This document shows positions 36,661-46,200 of a stretch of DNA of 64,000 nucleotides, one piece after another. The notes beneath the pieces are model-generated. The model saw only the letters and a program-made list of their open reading frames with translations, did not search any database and was not told where the DNA came from. The position numbers and the translations under genes were made by a program. Source of the DNA: Herbaspirillum sp. meg3 (GTDB lineage: Bacteria > Pseudomonadota > Gammaproteobacteria > Burkholderiales > Burkholderiaceae_D); the NCBI RefSeq assembly GCF_002257565.1, contig NZ_CP022736.1, positions 1,922,001-1,986,000 of the forward strand, written 5' to 3'. Within the stretch, counting starts at the first letter, position 1, and every line of letters begins with the position of its first letter.

Positions 36661-37812
36661 ATGCCGAACTGGCTTCTTCCTGAAAATATCGCCGATGTCT
36701 TGCCGTCCGAAGCGCGCAAGATTGAGGAGTTGCGCCGTCGCATGCTCGACAATTTCCGCCTGTATGGCTACGAAATGGTTATGCCGCCGCTGCTCGAATA
36801 CCTTGAGTCTCTGTTGACGGGGGCGGGGCAAGATACTGATCTGCGCACCTTCAAGCTGGTTGATCAGCTGTCGGGACGTACGCTGGGTGTGCGTGCCGAC
36901 ATGACGACGCAGGTGGCGCGTATCGATGCACATTTGCTCAACCGCGATTCGGTGACTCGCCTGTGCTACGCCGGCAGCGTGTTGCATACACGTCCATCCG
37001 GCCTGCATGCAACGCGCGAACCGTTGCAGATCGGTGCTGAGATCTATGGTCACGCCGGATTGGAAGCTGATGCCGAGATTCAGGAATTGGCGCTGGCTTC
37101 GCTGGCACTGGCTGGCATCGCCAAAGTTCGTCTGGATCTCTGCCACGTCGGTGTGTTGCGCGCCATCATCGCCAACGACGACAAGGCAAACAAGCAAGCG
37201 GCGCAGCTGTTTGCTTTGCTGGAATCCAAAGATATTCCCGGCTTGCAAGTATTGACCAAAGATTATCAGCCCGTCACACGTGACGCGTTGTTGGCGCTTC
37301 CCGGTCTGTATGGCGATATCGAAGTCATCGAACGCGCCCGCAAGGTCTTGCCGTCGTTGCCCGGCATCGCCCAGGCGCTGGATGAACTGAAGGCGCTGGC
37401 GCAACTGGCCGGCGAAGCCAACGTCACCATCGATCTGGCGGATTTGCGCGGTTACCACTATCACAGCGGGGTGATGTTTGCCGCTTACGTGCCGGGCCTG
37501 CCCAATGCGGTAGTGCGCGGTGGCCGTTACGACCACGTCGGCGAAGCGTTCGGACGTGCGCGTCCGGCAACCGGTTTTTCCATGGATTTGCGCGAATTGG
37601 CACGTCTGATGCCCGGAGCGGAAAGAAAACGTGCAATTCGTGCCCCATGGGGTACCGAGGCGGGTTTGCGTGAGAAAATAGCGGAATTGCGTCGGGACGG
37701 GGAAATTGTAATTCAGAGCCTCCCCGGACACGAAAACGACCAGGACGAGTTTGATTGCGATCGCGCAGTGGAGCTCAGCAATGGAAATTGGATTATCAAA
37801 AACTTAGGTTAA
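36661..37812 (+). CDS. hisZ: ATP phosphoribosyltransferase regulatory subunit HisZ
   Basis: This 383-residue class II synthetase-like protein lacks tRNA charging activity and activates short-form HisG, the first enzyme of histidine synthesis. N-terminal MPNWLLPENIADVLPSEARK and the middle segment YYHSGVMFAAYVPG-like motif (GYHYHSGVMFAAYV) with GGRYDHVGEAFG match the family. ATG 36661 gives the expected N terminus; the open frame extends four codons upstream. It directly precedes purA, a conserved betaproteobacterial pair. HisG itself is not in the window. Confidence 0.92.
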   Translation: MPNWLLPENIADVLPSEARKIEELRRRMLDNFRLYGYEMVMPPLLEYLESLLTGAGQDTDLRTFKLVDQLSGRTLGVRADMTTQVARIDAHLLNRDSVTRLCYAGSVLHTRPSGLHATREPLQIGAEIYGHAGLEADAEIQELALASLALAGIAKVRLDLCHVGVLRAIIANDDKANKQAAQLFALLESKDIPGLQVLTKDYQPVTRDALLALPGLYGDIEVIERARKVLPSLPGIAQALDELKALAQLAGEANVTIDLADLRGYHYHSGVMFAAYVPGLPNAVVRGGRYDHVGEAFGRARPATGFSMDLRELARLMPGAERKRAIRAPWGTEAGLREKIAELRRDGEIVIQSLPGHENDQDEFDCDRAVELSNGNWIIKNLG

Positions 37813-37815
37813 GCC

Positions 37816-39129
37816 ATGTTACAGAAAAGCAATGCAAAGAACGTCGTCGTCATTGGTACTCAGTGGGGCGATGAAGGTAAGGGTAAGATCGTCGATTGGC
37901 TGACCGATCACGCGCAAGGCGTGGTGCGTTTCCAAGGTGGTCACAATGCAGGCCATACCCTGGTTATCGGCGGTAAAAAGACTGCTCTGCAACTGATTCC
38001 GTCGGGCATCATGCGTGCCGGCGTGGCTTGCTATATCGGCAATGGTGTGGTCTTGTCCGTGCCTGATCTGCTGCGTGAAATCGACAAGCTGGAAGCTGCC
38101 GGCGTCGAAGTCGCTTCGCGCCTCAAAGTCTCCGCAGCCTGTCCGCTGATCCTGCCTTACCACGTTGCATTGGACGTTGCGCGCGAAGCTGCTCGCGGCG
38201 CCGCCAAGATCGGCACAACAGGCAAGGGCATCGGCCCCGCCTACGAAGACAAGGTTGCTCGTCGCGCGATCCGTGTTGCCGATCTGCTCAACGAAAAGCG
38301 TTTTGCCGAAAAGCTGCTGGAAAACCTGGACTACCATAACTTCGTCCTGACCCAATACCTGAAGACTCAGCCGGTGGATTTCCAGAAGACACTGGACGAT
38401 GCGCTGGCCAACGTGCCCCGTTTGAAGCCGATGGTTGCCGATGTCTCCAACGATCTGCACATCGCCAATCAAGAGGGCGCTAACCTGCTGTTCGAAGGTG
38501 CGCAAGGCAGTTTGCTGGACGTCGACCACGGCACGTATCCCTTCGTGACTTCGAGCAACTGCGTGGCCGGCAATGCCGCCGCAGGTGCGGGTGTCGGTCC
38601 TGACATGCTGCATTACGTGATGGGCATTACCAAGGCTTACACCACCCGTGTCGGTTCCGGCCCGTTCCCGGCAGAACTGCCGACTGACGAAGGCGTAGGC
38701 AAGCATCTGGCGTCCGTCGGCCACGAGTTCGGCACCGTAACCGGTCGCGCACGTCGTTGCGGCTGGTTCGATGCAGCGTTGCTGAAGCGTTCGGTCCAGA
38801 TCAATGGCGTGTCCGGCATGTGCCTGACCAAGCTCGACGTGCTGGACGGCCTCGAGTCGCTCAAGCTGTGCACCGGCTACACTCTCAACGGCAAGACCGT
38901 GGACATCTTCCCGGTCGGGGCTGAAGAAGCAGCTGCCTGCCAGCCAATCTACGAAGAAATGCCGGGCTGGAAAGAATCCACCGTCGGCGTACAATCGCTG
39001 GACGGCCTGCCTGCCAATGCACGTGCCTATATCAAGCGCATTGAAGAACTGGTCGGCGTGCCTATCGACATGATTTCCACCGGTCCTGACCGCGAAGAGA
39101 CCATCGTTTTGCGCCATCCGTTCAAGTAA
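37816..39129 (+). CDS. purA: Adenylosuccinate synthetase
   Basis: This 437-residue enzyme converts IMP and aspartate to adenylosuccinate with GTP, the first committed step to AMP. N-terminal GTQWGDEGKGKIVDWL is the GTP-binding glycine-rich loop with the catalytic Asp, and GGHNAGHTLVI and GTTGKGIGPAYEDK are IMP-binding segments. Length matches E. coli PurA (432). It starts 3 bases after hisZ, and is followed by a perfect 12-bp stem and a purine-type phosphoribosyltransferase. Confidence 0.97.
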   Translation: MLQKSNAKNVVVIGTQWGDEGKGKIVDWLTDHAQGVVRFQGGHNAGHTLVIGGKKTALQLIPSGIMRAGVACYIGNGVVLSVPDLLREIDKLEAAGVEVASRLKVSAACPLILPYHVALDVAREAARGAAKIGTTGKGIGPAYEDKVARRAIRVADLLNEKRFAEKLLENLDYHNFVLTQYLKTQPVDFQKTLDDALANVPRLKPMVADVSNDLHIANQEGANLLFEGAQGSLLDVDHGTYPFVTSSNCVAGNAAAGAGVGPDMLHYVMGITKAYTTRVGSGPFPAELPTDEGVGKHLASVGHEFGTVTGRARRCGWFDAALLKRSVQINGVSGMCLTKLDVLDGLESLKLCTGYTLNGKTVDIFPVGAEEAAACQPIYEEMPGWKESTVGVQSLDGLPANARAYIKRIEELVGVPIDMISTGPDREETIVLRHPFK

Positions 39130-39154
39130 TCCAGTAATCAACCAATTCAGTACC

Positions 39155-39183
39155 AACGGCGAACAACCTGTTGTTCGCCGTTC
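39155..39183 (+). terminator. Stem-loop after purA
   Basis: AACGGCGAACAA at 39155-39166 pairs perfectly with TTGTTCGCCGTT at 39171-39182 around CCTG. The T-run is short (GTTCTC), so it may be a weak terminator allowing readthrough into the phosphoribosyltransferase gene. Confidence 0.6.
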
Positions 39184-39221
39184 TCACAAGAAAAGCAATT
39201 CCGTAAGACGAGTACTCAAAA

Positions 39222-39758
39222 ATGAAAATATCCGACGATAAAGACCTGTGGGTCTCCTGGGATGACTACAATCGCAGCATCGAAAAACTGGCCCTGAAAG
39301 TCTATGAATCAGGCTGGCAGTTCGATCAGGTATTGTGTCTGGCGCGTGGCGGCTTGCGTCCCGGCGATGTGTTCTCGCGCATCTTCGACGTGCCGCTGGC
39401 GATTCTGTCGACCAGTTCCTACCGTGAAGCGGCCGGCACTATTCGCAGCAGCCTGGACATCGCCAAGTACATCACCATCACCAAGGGCAGCCTGTCGGGC
39501 CGCGTCTTGCTGGTGGACGATCTGGTTGATTCCGGCGTGACCCTGCAAAAGGTCCAGATGCACCTCAAGGAGCACTATCCGGCCGTGACCGAAATCAAAT
39601 CGGCTGTGCTGTGGTGGAAGGCGTGCTCCATCGTCGAACCGGACTATCATCTCGACTATCTGCCGACCAATCCGTGGATTCATCAGCCGTTTGAAGACTA
39701 TGACGGCCTTGGTCCGCATCAGTTGGCGGCATGGATCAAGAAGGGCGAGTCGAAGTAA
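39222..39758 (+). CDS. Phosphoribosyltransferase (purine salvage type)
   Basis: This 178-residue type I phosphoribosyltransferase has the PRPP-binding motif VLLVDDLVDSGVTL (about residues 95-108) and an N-terminal CLARGGLRPGDVFSR typical of xanthine/hypoxanthine phosphoribosyltransferases. The C-terminal PTNPWIHQPFEDYD resembles the Gpt-type purine-binding end (W-I/V-x-x-P-x-E). It probably salvages guanine, xanthine or hypoxanthine, which fits its position next to purA; the exact base cannot be read from sequence. A strong terminator follows. Confidence 0.85.
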   Translation: MKISDDKDLWVSWDDYNRSIEKLALKVYESGWQFDQVLCLARGGLRPGDVFSRIFDVPLAILSTSSYREAAGTIRSSLDIAKYITITKGSLSGRVLLVDDLVDSGVTLQKVQMHLKEHYPAVTEIKSAVLWWKACSIVEPDYHLDYLPTNPWIHQPFEDYDGLGPHQLAAWIKKGESK

Positions 39759-39781
39759 TTCGTCGTTCTGCCGGTATAAAG

Positions 39782-39818
39782 AAAAAGAGCTTACGCCATA
39801 ACGTAAGCTCTTTTTTTT
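39782..39818 (+). terminator. Rho-independent terminator after the phosphoribosyltransferase
   Basis: AAAGAGCTTACG (39784-39795) pairs perfectly with CGTAAGCTCTTT (39802-39813) around a 6-base loop, followed by eight T from 39811. Confidence 0.93.
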
Positions 39819-39882
39819 GTGTCCATGGTTTGCACGTATGAAGCATGTTCAGATAACGCCATACCCGTCGCAGCTGGTCTTC

Positions 39883-40938
39883 TCAGGGAATGATCTTGCG
39901 GCGACGGAAGTCGTCGAAGATATCCATGAACATTGCTTCGGTCTCGACATATTCATGAAACCCGAAACGCCGCGCCTTGGAGCTGTCGCCGAACATGTCG
40001 TAGTCCCATGAGAAGACAAAATCACTGAATTCCCACGACGACAAGTCGGCGAAGCTGTGCGGCGCGAGATCATGCTTTTCGATGATCTGTTGCCACAAGC
40101 CGGCCTTGTCAGCCATGACCGAGGTCAGCGACAAGGGCAGCGGTGGCGCTACTTCCAGATCAAAGTAACGCGCAATCTTCGGCCACATTTCGCTCCAGCG
40201 GAACAAGTCGCCGTTGCCGATGTTGAAAGCCTGATTGCCGCAGCGCGGATCGGTCGCCGCCCACACCGTGGCCTTTGCCAATAATCCTGCGTCCGTCATC
40301 TCCACCAGTTTGTCATAGGCTCCCGGTTTGCCGGGGAAGCGCAACGGCAGGCCGAGCTCTTTCGAGATCGATGCATACACCGCAATCGCCAGCGCCAGGT
40401 TCATCGGATTACCCAAGGCAAAACCGCCGACTACCGCCGGCCGGATGCCGGACCAGGTCCACGATTTGCCTTGCTGGCGTTGCTCCAGATAGGTTTGCTG
40501 GTCGAACATGAATTCCGGCGGCATGAAATGCGCATCTGTTTCACGCGCCGGGGTCTTGAACGGACCGAGATGGCCGCCGTACACCTTGTAGCCCTGCATC
40601 AGGCTGACGTGATGCAAGTTGCTTGCCACGGCCTCGACGCTTTCCAGCGTATTCATCAGCATCGCCAGATTCGGCGCTACCAGTTCGGCCCAGCTAGGGC
40701 GATGCTGATAGGCGGCGTAGAAGATATGCGTGATTTGCTTGAGACCACCCAATTTGAAGCGCGCATCGGCAGCGTCAAGCAGATCGACGGCGACGTGCTG
40801 CACACGCTCGTCCGACTCGCCGCCACGGCGCGACAGGCCGATGATGTTCCAATCTTCCAGGCCGCGCAGATGATCGATCAGGTTGCGGCCGATAACACCT
40901 TGGGCGCCGACTACCAGAGCTACTTTTTGTGTATTCAT
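39883..40938 (-). CDS. PRISE-like NAD(P)-dependent short-chain reductase
   Basis: This 351-residue atypical short-chain dehydrogenase has the cofactor motif GAQGVIGRNLI and a second conserved region LSRRGG for NADP specificity. HVSLMQGYKVYGGHLGPFK contains the Lys and Tyr positions used by progesterone 5-beta-reductase/iridoid synthase (PRISE) enzymes, which reduce activated C=C bonds of enones. The natural bacterial substrate is unknown. It lies 25 bases downstream of the MFS transporter on the same strand, so the two are probably cotranscribed and controlled by the divergent LysR gene. Confidence 0.8.
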   Translation of the reverse strand: MNTQKVALVVGAQGVIGRNLIDHLRGLEDWNIIGLSRRGGESDERVQHVAVDLLDAADARFKLGGLKQITHIFYAAYQHRPSWAELVAPNLAMLMNTLESVEAVASNLHHVSLMQGYKVYGGHLGPFKTPARETDAHFMPPEFMFDQQTYLEQRQQGKSWTWSGIRPAVVGGFALGNPMNLALAIAVYASISKELGLPLRFPGKPGAYDKLVEMTDAGLLAKATVWAATDPRCGNQAFNIGNGDLFRWSEMWPKIARYFDLEVAPPLPLSLTSVMADKAGLWQQIIEKHDLAPHSFADLSSWEFSDFVFSWDYDMFGDSSKARRFGFHEYVETEAMFMDIFDDFRRRKIIP

Positions 40939-40963
40939 GGTCGATACTTTGGTGTGTTTGGGC

Positions 40964-42148
40964 TTAGCAAACTTCGTTGGCAGTCTTCATCGAGACGGCC
41001 GGTACGGCTTTGCGATCCAGCTTCCAGCTGATCAGCGCCACGACCAGGCCGCCCGCCGTGATCAATGCAGCAACCAGCGACACTGCATGCAGGCCGGGGC
41101 CATGATCGATGGTGACGCCACCTAGCCATGCACCCAGAGCGTTACCCAGGTTGAAGGCCGCGATGTTGACCGACGATGCCAGATTCGGCGCGCCGGTGGC
41201 TTTTTCAAGCACGCGCATTTGCAGTGGCGGTACAGTGGCGAAAGCGGCGGCGCCCAGCAGACCAACGGTGATCACGGCAGCGAGCTTGTAATGGCTGGTG
41301 AAGGAGAACAGCACCAATACGCCGGCCAGTAACACCAGACTTATCACGAGCGTCGGCATCAGATACTTGTCGGCAAATTTGCCGCCCAGCAGATTACCAC
41401 CTACCAGGCCGACGCCGAACAGCAACAGGATCGGCGATACAGCGCCAGGCTGGAAGCCGGTGATGTCGGTCAGGATGGGGGCGATGTAAGTAAATGCGGC
41501 AAACACGCCACCGAAGCCCAGCACGGTCATCAGCAGGCCGAGCAACACTTGCGGACGACCCAGCACACGCAGTTCGCTGCTGAAATCGGCATCCTGCTTG
41601 TCATCCGAACGCGGCACCAGATACGCAGTTGCCAGCAAGGCCACAACACCGATGGCGCTGACCGCCCAGAAGGTCGAACGCCAGCCGTAAGCTTGGCCCA
41701 GCCAGGTGCCGAAAGGCACGCCGAGCACGTTAGCCACGGTCAAACCGGTGAACATCAGTGCAATAGCGGAGGCTTGTTTTTCCTTCGCGACCAGACCGGT
41801 GGCGACCACCGAGCCGACACCGAAGAAGGCGCCATGCGAGAACGAAGCGATGATGCGCGAAATCATGAGCGTGGCGTAGTCCGGCGCGATCGCACAGCCG
41901 ATGTTACCGATGACGAACAGCACCATCAGGCTGACCAGCAAGGTTTTACGCGGCAATTTTCCGGTGGTGGCGGTGACCAGCGGGGCGCCGACGAACACGC
42001 CCAGCGCGTAGCCCGTGACCAGCAGGCCGGCCGAAGACAAGGTCGTACCCAGATTGGCGGCGACTTCGGGCAAGAGGCCCATGATGACGAATTCCGTGGT
42101 TCCTATCGCAAATGCGCTGATGGCTAGCGCCCATAAAGCAATCGGCAT
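40964..42148 (-). CDS. MFS transporter of the DHA1 drug/sugar efflux type (AraJ/YdhP-like)
   Basis: This 394-residue protein has twelve predicted membrane helices. The N terminus ALWALAISAFAIGTTEFVIMGLLP is characteristic of the DHA1 group (AraJ, YdhP, YdeA), and the loop 2-3 region TATTGKLPRKTLLV is its motif A variant. Substrate unknown, probably export of small organic compounds. I chose ATG at 42148 because GGGAG lies upstream on the minus strand; the longer frame to 42250 has no such signal and would run over the LysR promoter. Confidence 0.85.
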   Translation of the reverse strand: MPIALWALAISAFAIGTTEFVIMGLLPEVAANLGTTLSSAGLLVTGYALGVFVGAPLVTATTGKLPRKTLLVSLMVLFVIGNIGCAIAPDYATLMISRIIASFSHGAFFGVGSVVATGLVAKEKQASAIALMFTGLTVANVLGVPFGTWLGQAYGWRSTFWAVSAIGVVALLATAYLVPRSDDKQDADFSSELRVLGRPQVLLGLLMTVLGFGGVFAAFTYIAPILTDITGFQPGAVSPILLLFGVGLVGGNLLGGKFADKYLMPTLVISLVLLAGVLVLFSFTSHYKLAAVITVGLLGAAAFATVPPLQMRVLEKATGAPNLASSVNIAAFNLGNALGAWLGGVTIDHGPGLHAVSLVAALITAGGLVVALISWKLDRKAVPAVSMKTANEVC

Positions 42149-42249
42149 GATTTCACTCCCAATGGTTGTTTGATGTATGGCATTGTGAGGCCTATCTTTG
42201 TTGAGAAAAATACCGTTAAAATCAAAGAATATTTGAATTGGAGTCAACA
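42149..42249. promoter_or_regulatory. Divergent promoter region between MFS and LysR genes
   Basis: This AT-rich 101-base gap separates the divergent starts. TCTTTG and CAAAGA form a loose inverted repeat about 22 bases apart (near 42195-42230), a plausible LysR binding site, and TTAAAAT at about 42216 could serve as -10 for the regulator. The GGAG at 42239 is the LysR gene ribosome binding site. Confidence 0.4.
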
Positions 42250-43131
42250 ATGACCATGCAATCGGATGAAATGCGTATCTTCATCGCCGTGGTTGAAGCA
42301 GGCAGCCTGAGCGCCGCAGCGGAAGTGCTGGAGCAGACGACATCGGGCATCAGCCGGGCGCTGACGCGATTGGAAGAGAAGCTTGGCACCAGCCTGCTCA
42401 CCCGCACGACGCGACGGATGGAGTTGACGGAGGAAGGGCAGGTATTCCTGGCGCAGGCGCGCGACATCATCGCGGCCATGGAGCGCGCCGAAGAGTCAAT
42501 CCGTATCCGCAGCCAGAAGCCGGTCGGCAAGCTGCGTGTGGACGCCTCCGCGCCGTTCATGCTGCACTGTATCGTGCCGCACGTTGCTGCTTTTCGCGAA
42601 GCCTATCCCGACATCGAGCTGGATCTGACGACCAATGATCGTTTCATCGATCTGGTCGAGCAGCGCACCGACATTGCGATCCGTATCGGCGAATTGCAGG
42701 ATTCCTCCTTGCATGCCAAGCCGTTGACCTCCGCGCGTCTGCAACTGCTGGCCAGTCCGGAATACCTGCGACGTCACGGTACGCCCAAGACCGTCAAGGA
42801 TCTCGATAGTCACCAACTGATCGGTTTCACGCAACCAGAAGGGTTGAACCACTGGCCGTTGCAGTACGAAGACGGCGACCGCTATCCGATCAAGCCTTCA
42901 TGCCGTGCCTCCAGCGGGGAAACGATCCGTCATCTCGCGATCCATGGACAGGGTATTGCCTGCCTGTCCAATTTCATGTCGGACGCCGACGTGGCGGAAG
43001 GGCGTCTGGTGCGTGTGCTGGAAAAGTCGCATACGGCATTTCGCCAGAAGATCCATGCTGTGTATTATCGGAATACGCAAATCTCGAGACGCATCAGTTG
43101 TTTTCTTGATTTTTTGCAGTGCAAGCTGTAA
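42250..43131 (+). CDS. LysR-family transcriptional regulator
   Basis: This 293-residue regulator has an N-terminal winged helix-turn-helix (MRIFIAVVEAGSLSAAAEVL, then GISRALTRLEEKLGTSLLTR) and a C-terminal substrate-binding fold (LELDLTTNDRFIDLVEQRTD). The divergent position relative to the MFS/reductase pair suggests it controls them in response to a substrate of the reductase or exporter. ATG 42250 follows TTGGAG at 42237-42242. Its stop codon lies in a 13-bp tandem duplication. Confidence 0.88.
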   Translation: MTMQSDEMRIFIAVVEAGSLSAAAEVLEQTTSGISRALTRLEEKLGTSLLTRTTRRMELTEEGQVFLAQARDIIAAMERAEESIRIRSQKPVGKLRVDASAPFMLHCIVPHVAAFREAYPDIELDLTTNDRFIDLVEQRTDIAIRIGELQDSSLHAKPLTSARLQLLASPEYLRRHGTPKTVKDLDSHQLIGFTQPEGLNHWPLQYEDGDRYPIKPSCRASSGETIRHLAIHGQGIACLSNFMSDADVAEGRLVRVLEKSHTAFRQKIHAVYYRNTQISRRISCFLDFLQCKL

Positions 43132-43153
43132 GTCCGATCTGTAAGTCCGATCT
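43128..43153. repeat. 13-bp tandem duplication at the LysR stop codon
   Basis: GTAAGTCCGATCT occurs twice in succession (43128-43140 and 43141-43153). The LysR stop TAA (43129-43131) is in the first copy. It looks like a recent slippage duplication with no effect on the protein. Confidence 0.85.
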
Positions 43154-43257
43154 GTGATTCAGAACCAACCGAGTCGCAATCTGTCTTGATCGTGTCACAA
43201 GGCTTCGTCACCATGAAGCATTGCCGAAGAACTGATTAAAAAGATAACGGAGCAAGC

Positions 43258-46200
43258 ATGTCCCTGATTACCCGGACTTCACAATGGATCTCGATCCTGG
43301 CGCAAGCCTCAGCTGTCATCGCGCTGATCAGCGCGCCGTCGCTGGCGACAGCCGCCAATGTTGCCGGTTTCTCACCGCAAGGCGACGTCGCTCAGATTCG
43401 TCAGGTGCGCGCAACGTTTTCCGAGCCGCTGGTCAAGTTTGGTGATCCCAAGGCTGCTGCGCCTTTCGACATCAATTGCGCCGTAGCAGGCACTTCGCGC
43501 TGGGCCGACGGCAAGAACTGGGTTTACGACTTTGAGCGTGATCTGCCGCCGGGCACGCGCTGTTCATTTACGCTGAAGCCGGGCGTCAAGGCCGTGTCCG
43601 GAGCGGCAATCACCGGCAAGAGCGTGTTCCAGTTCAACACCGGCGGTCCTGCCGTTGTGCGGCATATGCCCGAAGGGAACGAGATTGAAGAAGAGCAGGC
43701 TTTCATCCTGTTCCAGAACGGCGCTGCCAATCAGGACAGAGTGCGTGATCATATGTATTGCGAGGCCGAAGGCATTCATGAACGCATTCCGGTCAAGTTT
43801 GTGACCGATGCCATGCGCAAGGACTTGCTGAAAGAGTTCGCCAAGAAAATCGATCCGTCGCTGGTCACCATCGTGCAATGCCAGCAGCGCCTGCCCAACG
43901 ATGCGTCAGTCAAACTGACCTGGGACAAAGGCATCACCACGCTCAACGGCATTGCGACGACGATCCCGCAAACCTTCAAATTCAAGGTGCGCAAAGAATT
44001 CACCGCCAGCCTCAGTTGCGAGCGTGAGAATGCCAATGCGGCGTGCTCGCCTATCCTGCCGGTGACGATGTCGTTTTCATCCGCCGTGCCACGCAAGCTG
44101 GCCGAAGCGGTGGAGCTCAAGAGCAGCAACGGCAAGCTCAAGCCTTTCTTCGAAAAGAACAATACGGAAGAGTTGGTCTACAACCTGACCTTCAAACCGC
44201 CGTTTCCGGAGAACGGTGAGTTCAGCATCAATCTGCCATCCGGATTCAAGGACGAAAGCGGCCGCACGCTCAGCAATGCTTCCGCCTTTCCGCTGAAGTC
44301 GCGCACCGCCGGCTATCCACCGCTGGCGAAATTCCCGGCGGCGCCATTCGGCATCATCGAATTGAATGCCGACGCCACCTTACCGGTGACGTTACGCCGC
44401 GTAGAAGCGAACCTGCTGGTGCGTGGCACCGACGGCAAGGCTTTGCCCGGCAAGGTCGCCAATCTCAAAGTCGATGGCGACAAAGGTGTGATCGCGTGGC
44501 TGACCAAGCTCAATCGTTTTCATGAACGCTGGGGCGACACCACAGGGAAAACGCCTGACACGCGCGCCATCGGTTTGCTGGCCAAAGAGCCGGGTGTGAA
44601 GACGCTGAATTTGCCCGCACTATCGGATGCCAAAGACGGTGAAAGGCCGTTCGAAGTGGTCGGTATTCCCTTGAAGGATCCGGGCTTCTATGTGGTCGAA
44701 CTGGAGTCGCAAAAACTCGGCGCATCCTTGCTCGGCAAACCGGCGCCGATGTATGTGCGTACCAGCACGCTGGTGACCAATTTGTCGGTGCACGTCAAAC
44801 TTGGCCGCGAGAACAATGCGGTATGGGTGACCACGCTGGATACGGCCAAGCCGGTGGCGGATGCCGACGTGCGCATTTCCAATTGCCGGGGTGACGAACT
44901 GTGGCGCGGCAAGACCAATGCGATCGGCGTGGCGATGATCGCCAAACCAATCGAAGATAGTTGCGCCAGCCGCCAGAACGAAGACGGCGCCATCAGCGGC
45001 CTCTTTGTCAGCGCGCGCAAGACGGATGAGAAGGGACGTGCCGACATGGCGTTTGCACTGACCTCATGGAGCGACGGTATTGAATCGTGGCGTTTCAATT
45101 TGCCAACCGACCGCTCGTCCGGCGCCAATGCCCGTGCACATACAATCTTTGACCGTAGCTTGTTCCGCGCCGGCGAAACGGTGTCGATGAAGCATGAGTT
45201 CCGTCTCGAAAGCATGACCGGCTTTGCGCTGGCGGGCAAAGACAAGTTGCCCACACGCGTGCGCATCATCCATCAGGGCAGTGGGCAAGAGTTCCAGTTT
45301 CCGCTGAAATGGCGCAATCAAAAAAATGCCGAGACCGTTTTTGCGATTCCGAAAGAAGCCAAACTCGGCAGCTACGATGTCATGCTCGACAGCGGTGCAG
45401 CAAAGAGCGGCAATGACAGCAGCAATGAGGGCGATGGTGATGCCGAAGAAGGTGGCGCTACGCAAGGCAGCTATAGCACCGGCAGTTTCCGCGTCGAAGA
45501 ATTCCGCCTGCCTTTGATGCAGGGACGCATTACGCCGGTGATCGCGAACAAGAGCGCCGGTCTGGTGGCACCGAAAGAGGTGCCGGTCGACGTCCAGCTT
45601 AACTACATCAACGGCGGTGGCGCTTCGGGACAAGCGGTGCGCGTCAGCAGCCTGATGCGCGCAAAGGCGGTCAGTTTTGCCAGCTATGAGGGCTATTCTT
45701 TTGGTGCGGGCAGTTACGGTGGTGAAGACGGCGATGCCGGCAGCGATGACCAGAAAATCGTTGCCGACAAGTTGCCGGTGACGCTGGATAAAAATGGCGC
45801 CGGGCGCACCACGGTCAAGTCCATGCCCGTCATCAAGACGCCGCGTGAACTGCTGACCGAGATGACCTATAACGATCCGAACGGCGAGATCCAGACCATC
45901 TCCAACGTCACGACCGTATGGCCATCGGCGGTGGTCATCGGCATCAAGGGCGGTGATTGGGTTTCGGTGAAGAAGAAGCTGGCCTTGAGCATGGTCGTAC
46001 TCAATGCGGCAGGCCAGCCGCAAGCCGACGTACCTGTCGAAGTCTCTGCCCTGAGCCGGCAAACCAATTCGCATCGCAAGCGCATGGTCGGTGGTTTCTA
46101 CGCGTATGAAAATACCCGCTCGTCGCAAAACCTCGGCACGCTATGCAACGGCAAGACCGACAAGCATGGCGTACTCATCTGCGACGTGTCCTTGTCGGAA

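Noticed and set aside
36498..36683. Small ORF between hflC and hisZ considered as the DUF2065 gene often found there
   Set aside because: The translation has none of the expected hydrophobic DUF2065 pattern, and it overlaps the hisZ start.
41549..42127. Plus-strand ORF inside the MFS gene
   Set aside because: Antisense to twelve-helix transporter; translation is charged low-complexity with no family resemblance.
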